NCBI GenBank assembly: GCA_003550325.1
Contig: QKWP01000516.1
Coordinates: 201,641 to 265,640, forward strand
DNA length: 64,000 nucleotides
Direction: 5' to 3'
Source: Gigaspora rosea
Taxonomy: Eukaryota; Glomeromycota; Glomeromycetes; Diversisporales; Gigasporaceae
Shown piece after piece: positions 58,051 to 64,000 of the stretch (within the stretch, counting starts at the first letter, position 1; every line of letters starts with the position of its first letter). The notes beneath the pieces were generated by a model that saw nothing but the letters and a program-made list of their open reading frames with translations, did not search any database and was not told the origin of the DNA. Both the position numbers and the translations under genes were made by a program.

Positions 58051-59512
58051 TCTTAATCGCTAGAATTTTAAAAAATATTAGCATTAGTATTGATAACAAA
58101 TTGAAAGAATCAATTGCTTTAATTATTAATTAAATACTTCTCCAGTTTGTTATTAGCGGTAATTTTCCAAATAGCCAAGTTGACTATATAATGTTTGTCA
58201 AACATTTTCATATATGAATTTGCTTGGGAAATTATTCTTTATAATTCCCTGGGTATAATTCTTACTACTGTACTAATAGTTGAAAATTACCTCAAAAAAT
58301 GACGTAAGAGATCACGTGCAGAGGATTAAGGCTAATAATCAGAAAAGTATTTTTGATTGGCTAATTAGTTAAAGCTAGGCATCCACAAACGCAATTTAAG
58401 GATAATAAAATTAGATATACTGTAAATTCTAGAAAAGTTTATAGAATTCAAATCAGATTAACGAATATTCTAAAATCAATTAAGCATTATTAAATAAGGT
58501 TAAAAGTAGAATAGGTACGGCATCTTTGTTGGTTAAAAAAAACTAATAAGATTAATTTTATTAATTTAATAACATGTTAATCAATTCTTTTTTAACTACA
58601 TAAGAAAATTACTCTTGCGAAATTTAACTTTATTAATAATTTATGAGTTAACACATATATGTAAACAACTTCTATAACTAGGTAACCATACAAATTGCTA
58701 TCATTTGAGCAATAATAACCAACAAAATTCAGGTTTATAAGTATGCTCGACTTCGGACTTCACTTGATTTTGCTTCTATCAGATTTCTAATAAATTCATA
58801 ATTGTAATGAATTTTTCGCGTTATAAAATAGTAATAGCTTTTTTATCACTGTAAAAAATCTTACGTTCATTTTGATAAACTCTTTCCCGTAAGTGGGCTC
58901 TCGATTCCAAAATCACTAAAAATAATGATACTAACAATAAAGAATTATATGAGTAAAACGAAAAATGATAAAAAAAAGAAAGAAAACAAATAAGCTTACC
59001 AAAGTTTCTTTAATATCGATGAAGCAATACTAACAACAAAAAACTAAAGAAAAATATATATAAGCTACTTATTTTTTATTTTAATTGCATTAAAGCTATG
59101 AATGTCATATCTCAAATTTAACATTGCTAAATTTATAATCATAGACATGAAGTTTGATTAAACTTCTCAAAATATTATTTTGTTTTGTTTATTAGAGCGA
59201 ACTCAAATCGGAAGGCAAAAAAGAGAAGAAAAAAAACAAAAACACCTCCCCTATTCTTCTTATTGGTCCATCAAAAGAGAGATAAAAAGAAAAGACGGGC
59301 TATTTGGATAACGCTGTCCAAGCGAACACAAAATCAACAAAGACAACTGTTGGCTAACAGTGTCTTTGTAGCGAACTCCCACGAAGATGGTATATCTTCG
59401 TAGTGAACTCCCACGAAGACAGTATATCTTCGGAGCGAGTAGAAGCCATATCTTCAAAGCGTGGGTAAAAACGTGTATTTATAAACCAGATTTCTTGTGT
59501 AACAGCTAGTGT
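58050..59512. repeat. Array 3' module, last copy
   Basis: Matches 46320-47815 and 50660-52190. The minus-strand frame is broken here and the hairpin minisatellite (59360-59465) has two to three units with more substitutions. Similarity stops exactly at ttgtgtaacagc (59512), where tagtgttctgcacggatc begins. Confidence 0.8.
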
Positions 59513-59660
59513 TCTGCACGGATCAGATCGGACGGATATTTTGAAAGATCTGGACCTGATCCGAAAAACGGATCGGGTCCAAAGTTCAGATCCGGATCTG
59601 AATAAAAGATCCGAGTCCGATCCGGGATCTGACTAATAAATATAAAAACTTCTGATTGGA
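59513..59660. mobile_element. Left end of a hAT-like element rich in GGATC(C/T)GG words
   Basis: The array module is cut after GTAACAGC and followed by TAGTGTTCTGCACGG and ~120 bp packed with GATCCG/CGGATC words. TAGTG is a hAT-type start. A second, related start (TAGTGTTCTGCATG) lies at 63148. No right end followed by GTAACAGC-AACAAAC was found up to 64000, so the element may extend beyond the window or be truncated. Confidence 0.6.
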
Positions 59661-61190
59661 ATAAACAAGATTCTGATCGGTCAAAATTGAATTGTACGAT
59701 ATGCTATGCATTGCCTCCAATATTTTGTTTAAAAAAAAATTTTTTACGCATTAATTATTACCTTTTAAAAACTATATATAATATTTATATTGTACGATGC
59801 ATTGACCAGAGTCACTTCTAATAAAAGTTGGTAGAACACTTGATCCCACTTAATCATAAATTTAAGCGTCTAACAACTTAATCTTATTGTCAAAATATAC
59901 ATATATGAACAATCAGGAATTTTAGAAGCAAATATGACCGCAATTTACACAAATTTTTATTATAAAATCAAATAGTTTTAGGTAAGTTTTTTTACCTAAT
60001 AAGACTTATGAAATACCATCTTCTAGCAATGTTCAATTGCAATCTGGAAGTTATGCCATTCTCTTTCACAAGAAGGTAAAATTAATGAATATTGAAATTA
60101 ACTTTGGTCTAATATCATTCTTCTTTAAGAATCTTGTGATAAGGTTTAGTTTTCTTAAGGCATCTTCACTAATAAAGTGTTCTAGGCAAGTTCAGTTCTA
60201 CTATAAGATATAAAGTAATATTGATTATAAGTTTGTATTATTAATTATCAAAAATAAAAATACAAATAAAATAAAATAATTCATTAGTATAAAATAAGGT
60301 TTTGCTAACAAAATAATCTCTCACAGTCATTATTTTGTTAGCAAAAACCCAACATACTTTCCTCTTAAAAAATAATCGTATAATTTTAAAAACAATAATA
60401 ATAATAAATGTAAGACTATATATGTACAATTCATCTAATTCTCTCCACTATGATCTTGAACACATCACCAAGTATTGGTTCACAAACTTCATGTCTATTC
60501 AAATGAACATACATTGGTTCACAATTTTTAGACCCACCTGTGGAAGTAGGTGTTGGTTCACTATCTTCAGACCCACTTAAGTAAATAGGTGCTGGTTTAC
60601 AATCTTCAATATAATAAGGCATAGGTGGTACTGACATTGTAATTATTAGCTCGCAAACGTTGAATATGAAATGCAAAAGTTGAACATAAAACACGAACAG
60701 TTCAACATGTACTGACTTTAAAAAAAAACTTTAAAATTAAAAAAAAATCATATTTGAAAAAAATTTTCGTAATCTAGGTTCTTGTTATGATAGTATTATA
60801 ATAGTATTACATTTTAAAAAGTTTCTTATAATTCTTAAAAAAAAAAATTCATAGTTCTTATACTAAAAATTCATTTTTTAAAAAAAATCTTTAGTTCTTA
60901 TATAATGTTCATAAGGTTATAATTCTTAAAAAAAAGGTTCCTAGATCTTTTTTTTTTTTAAGGTGAGGTACTGGTGAGGTCGTGCCTTGAAGACTTTATT
61001 ATTAAGTATATGTTTGTATATATTATATGATACAATATTATACTATATTAAGTACAAGAGACTCAGACATTCTTGACTATCTGTGACCTAAACCTACCAG
61101 AGCTTTCCGTACTCCATTTTCTGTATAACCTGGATTTTTGGACTACTCCCTATTTTGTCATTCCGCTACTTAGGTTTCTAGTTCTTATAC
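59660..61190. other. AT-rich stretch, no firm gene
   Basis: A minus-strand frame at 60431-60694 encodes a short repeated Ser/Pro/Glu segment (YLSGSEDSEPTPTSTGGSKN) mirrored by repeated words ggttcac(a/t)atctt. It may be a fragment of a repetitive protein, but no family is recognised. Nothing else was supported. Confidence 0.4.
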
Positions 61191-61195
61191 AATCA

Positions 61196-61375
61196 ATATT
61201 AGAGTTCAAAATGGGCCGGGTCGGGCCAGGTTTCTTCAAATTTAAGCCCAAGCCCAAAGAAATTTTATAAGCCTGAGCCCGAGCCCAGCCTAGTAAAGAT
61301 TTACAGGTTTGGACCGGGCCAGGTCACTTCGAAACTATACCCGGCCTAACCAAACCCGATCGGACCTGGTAATTA
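61196..61375. repeat. GGGCC/AAGCCC word array, left
   Basis: Starts TAGAGTTCAAAATGGGCCGG and is packed with GGGCC, AAGCCC and CCCGG words, far above local GC content. A shorter similar array (gggcccgcggaggcccatgg, then aagcccag) is at 63081-63135. The two may be subterminal parts of one element enclosing the kinase fragments, but terminal inverse ends and a target duplication are not shown. Confidence 0.5.
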
Positions 61376-61495
61376 AGTGGATGTAATTTTCTCATGATTG
61401 GTTGACACGTAAATTAAAAATCGTGTTATAATCGGTCACTTTGCAGATCATGTGACAACAGGGCAATCAAAATTTATTATAAATAATACAGTATT

Positions 61496-61880
61496 ATGAA
61501 TGTAATTGAGTGGATTCCTTTTAATAGATTAGATAATATTCAAAAGATTAGAGAAGGATTTTCAGCAAACTGGCTAGATGGTATACGCATAATTTTACAT
61601 ATATATAATGACAAGAGAAATTTGCAGGAATACACTCAATCACATACACCACTATATAAAGTGAAGCTTAAAATATTACATAGTTTTCAAAACTCATTAA
61701 AAGAAGTAAGTTTTTTTATTTATTTAATACATTTTTATTTTATTTAAGAATTTATTCATGTTCCATTTATTATATAAGTTTAAAGATCTCATAAGATTTG
61801 CAGGTAAACTTTAAATATATGGACTAACTCAACAAGCTACAAAAAATAAGTATATGCTAGTATTTGATGAATTCGGGTTT
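61496..61880 (+). pseudogene. Protein kinase fragment 1 (N-lobe to hinge)
   Basis: The first part (MNVIEWIPFNRLDNIQKIRE, NWLDGIRIILHI, YKVKLKILHSFQNSLKE) is the start of the Glomeromycotina-expanded tyrosine-kinase-like domain. The Gly-rich loop is collapsed and the VAxK region reads VKLK. A GTAAGT donor near 61709 ends the exon. A second piece (IYGLTQQATKNKYMLVFDEF, about 61818-61873) is the hinge region of the same fold. No catalytic loop follows; the sequence passes directly into fragment 2. Decayed host gene or captured fragment. Confidence 0.75.
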
Positions 61881-62516
61881 GAAAGAAAATGGAATAATGG
61901 AAAATGTGCAAACTGCAACTAATATAACACATTAAGAGCTTGGTGTCGGATGTGTGACCCTCAGAAAATGATACATAATGGATAAACTGAGTTAAGAATA
62001 TTGATGATTATATTAGAGAATTTCAACTTAAAGCTACAAAATATGAGAATGTAATCGAATATATCCCTTTTAATAGATTAGATAGTATTCAAAAGATTGG
62101 TGATAAGTTTTTAGCAATATGGTTAGATGGAAAGCAATGCGTGAATAGAGATGAACTGAAAAAAGAACATATACAATCACATATATCATCATATAAAGTG
62201 GAGCTTAAAACATTGGCTAGTTCATAATGAAAAAGCATTGATTGCTGATTTTGGTTTATTAAAAGACATGATGTCAAGAACCTCAAATTCTGAAGTTTAT
62301 GGAATGGTAGCATATATTGATCCTAAATATTTCGAATTTTGCAAAAACAAGCTATATAAACGTAACAAGAAGTCTAACATCTATAGTTTTAGAGTAATTC
62401 TTAGGGAAATTTCAAGTGGCAGACCACTATTCAAATTATTTAACATCAGTGCAAATCTCTTAATACGATTTAATTTCGACAGAAAAATTTTAACATATAT
62501 CCCAATCGTTATATAA
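61880..62516 (+). pseudogene. Protein kinase fragment 2 (zinc ribbon, N-lobe, activation segment)
   Basis: It begins with a Cys-rich leader (KCANCN, RAWCRMCDPQK), typical before the kinase domain in this fungal family. In a changed frame come NIDDYIREFQLKATKYENVI, EYIPFNRLDSIQKI, IWLDGK and YKVELKTLASS. It then jumps, with a frame change, to HNEKALIADFGLLKDMMSRT (DFG motif), GMVAYIDPKYF and KSNIYSFRVILREISSGRPL. About 100 residues, including the HxD catalytic loop, are absent, and the F-helix Asp (KSDIYSFGV) reads Asn. Non-functional. Confidence 0.8.
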
Positions 62517-62519
62517 AAT

Positions 62520-63080
62520 TATATGAAAATTTTTCAACAATATCAACCAATAGTTATAATTTCCTGTAATACATAATAAGCCTATCTTAAATATAAACCA
62601 CAAATGAATAATGTAGAGTTCATTTTTTAAAAAAAATTAAATAAACAAGTTTTTTATTACATTCTTAAATATTACTAAAAAAGATTTGGACTTATGTCAA
62701 GATTCCGAAAGATAAAGTTACCTACCAAACACTTTTTAAAGCATCAAGTGTTGTAATTTATTTTAATCTAATATTATTAAAAGTTACTATATATTATCTT
62801 TAAGCTCTTTTTTCAAACAAGTTAGTTGTACTTTTGTAAGTTAATTAAAGCTTCAATGTATATATTTATTGTACATTACTATTTTCCTAGCTTATGAACT
62901 GTCTCTAAGTGAAGTATATCTAGGTAGGGTGAATCCCAGAGATTTACAAAATATTCAAAGTTTTGTTTGTGAAGAGTCTTCAATAGTATTATAAATGGCA
63001 GTTAAATTTTTTTAAAAAATTTACTATGATAGGGAGTAAAAGTACTCTGACCAATCATGAGAAAGTTATCCTATATATAA
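62520..63080. other. AT-rich stretch, nothing recognised
   Basis: No coding or repeat structure that I can support. Confidence 0.4.
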
Positions 63081-63290
63081 GGGCCCGCGGAGGCCCATGG
63101 GCCTATTTCCAAAACCTGACCCAAGCCCAGTATTTAATAAATAGTGTTCTGCATGATTCGGACTGGGCAGGTATTTTTGAAGATCCGTACCTGGTTTGAA
63201 CATCGATTCAGATCTAAATTTAGGGTCCGAACTTGTATCACTTAGATCCAGGTCCAGTCCGGATCCGTGAAATGTCAAAAAAAACAATTA
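63081..63290. repeat. GGGCCC words followed by a TAGTGTTCTGCATG element end
   Basis: gggcccgcggaggcccatgg at 63081 parallels the array at 61196. At 63148 TAGTGTTCTGCATG begins a GATCCG/GGTCC-rich stretch related to 59513-59660. The second appears to cut into the first. Confidence 0.5.
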
Positions 63291-63473
63291 CTTCTGTTTT
63301 CATAAATTCTGTGACACTTGATAAAAATTAGCCAAGTGATTTTTCGTTAACTCGTGGCAAAGCCACAGAAAGGTTGCAAAAATTTTAAAATTTTATTTTT
63401 AATATTTTTATAAGGCTATATAAAGTTAATAATCCGCCCGCCCAGATTTTTATTTAAAAATTTAAAATTTTTT

Positions 63474-63653
63474 TACGGCTGTTTTCATAAATTCTGGGAC
63501 ATCTGGCAAAAAATTGACTGACCGGATATTTGCTAATTCGATAAGTTTTTGATTCAGCAGTTATCATTACTGAAATCACAAACTTATCGAATCGGCAAAT
63601 ATTCAGCGGTCAATTTTTTGCCAGATGTCTCGGAATTTATGAAAACAGCTGTA
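63474..63653. mobile_element. Palindromic MITE, second member of the TACAGCTGTTTT family
   Basis: Arms TACGGCTGTTTTCATAAATT and inverse TACAGCTGTTTTCATAAATT continue through GACATCTGGCAAAAAATTGA and an inner AACTTATCGAAT / ATTCGATAAGTT pair. Same family as 3440-3603; a partial relative (ctgttttcataaattctgtg) lies at 63293. Target duplication unclear. Confidence 0.75.
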
Positions 63654-63654
63654 A

Positions 63655-64000
63655 ATTATAAAATTAAAAGGTTTTATTTTTTATAAAGCTATGACTCGGA
63701 AATACATTGGTCAAATCTATAACGATAACAGTAAGAATTCCTGTTTATTTTGGGTTAAGCCAGTTTTGTATATAAAAAATAAAATAAGCTCAACTAGGCA
63801 TGAGACTGGACGGCTATTAGACTAATTAAATATAAATTATATATTATGTATAATTACCGGTTTATTACCATTCAAATTATTAGATTATTGCAAGCCTGTC
63901 TATTATTATTAGAACTAGTGATGGCAAGGCATGAATTTTGAAAAACAATTATCATTGCCTAAGCCTCTAAAAATCTTATACATTTAAATTCTTCTTCCTG
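63655..64000. other. AT-rich end of window, nothing recognised
   Basis: No gene or repeat that I can support in the last ~350 bases. Confidence 0.4.

Larger units (their letters stand above)
42005..59512. repeat. Tandem array of a 4.4-4.9 kb DUF3504 unit
   Basis: Order in each unit: leader with small MITEs, plus-strand DUF3504 (tyrosine recombinase) pseudogene, ~2 kb 3' module holding a minus-strand reading frame, and a hairpin minisatellite. Recombinase copies are at 45050-46275, 49182-50660 and 54396-58050 (split). Modules are at 42005-43640, 46320-48490, 50660-52860 and 58050-59512. Stretches of several hundred bases (e.g. 47085-47480 and 51465-51860) look almost identical. The three recombinase copies share the same stop after HTAQK, so duplication followed inactivation. 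A diverged module copy lies at 2380-7800. Confidence 0.85.

Noticed and set aside
1-64000. LTR retroelements or other virus-like elements
   Set aside because: No gag, reverse transcriptase, integrase, capsid or envelope-like frames and no convincing long terminal repeat pair were seen on either strand.

Overview
The window is a very AT-rich, gene-poor eukaryotic (fungal) sequence made mostly of transposon layers. The families point to an arbuscular mycorrhizal fungus (Glomeromycotina, Rhizophagus-like): zinc-ribbon/tyrosine-kinase-like fragments, DUF3504 (Crypton-type tyrosine recombinase) genes, a FAR1-type MULE with a SWIM finger, a BED-finger hAT, and short GT-AG introns. This assignment is inference from gene families and composition; no marker gene is present. 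There are two assembly gaps (25128-25670 and 54935-55845).

Layout. 1-8.5 kb: a minus-strand DUF3504 fragment, then an old copy of a module that recurs at 42-59 kb, broken by a hAT MITE with a second MITE inside it. 8.5-16.1 kb: a hAT MITE, a 2.1 kb TIR element, a decayed cytochrome P450 and a pogo-like MITE. 16.34-23.73 kb: a complete-ended 7.4 kb MULE (10 bp target duplication, ~95 bp TIRs) with a nonsense-bearing transposase. 24.2-27.1 kb: simple repeats, a foldback and a gap. 27.27-32.77 kb: a complete-ended 5.5 kb hAT (8 bp target duplication) with a decayed transposase and other MITEs inside it. 33-38.2 kb: foldbacks, a second copy of the 9 kb hAT MITE, a protein fragment of a Glomeromycotina repeat family and a 396 bp tandem duplication.

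39.16-40.79 kb is the one gene that looks intact: three exons, about 471 codons, encoding some thirteen degenerate repeats of ~24 residues. 42-59.5 kb is a tandem array of a 4.4-4.9 kb unit. Each unit has a plus-strand DUF3504 pseudogene, a 3' module with a minus-strand reading frame, and a hairpin-forming minisatellite. The copies share the same disabling changes, so the array grew after the recombinase was already dead. Later MITE and hAT insertions can be dated against empty sites in sister copies. 59.5-64 kb carries word-rich element ends and rearranged kinase fragments.

The most notable pattern is that many elements here have ends built from one short, often palindromic word, different in each family (AAATGACC, GGTGCACC, ATTAGTTGA, CGGGT-ACCCG, TAAATGCACGT, ATCGATATATA and others). 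These may be diverging transposase binding arrays.
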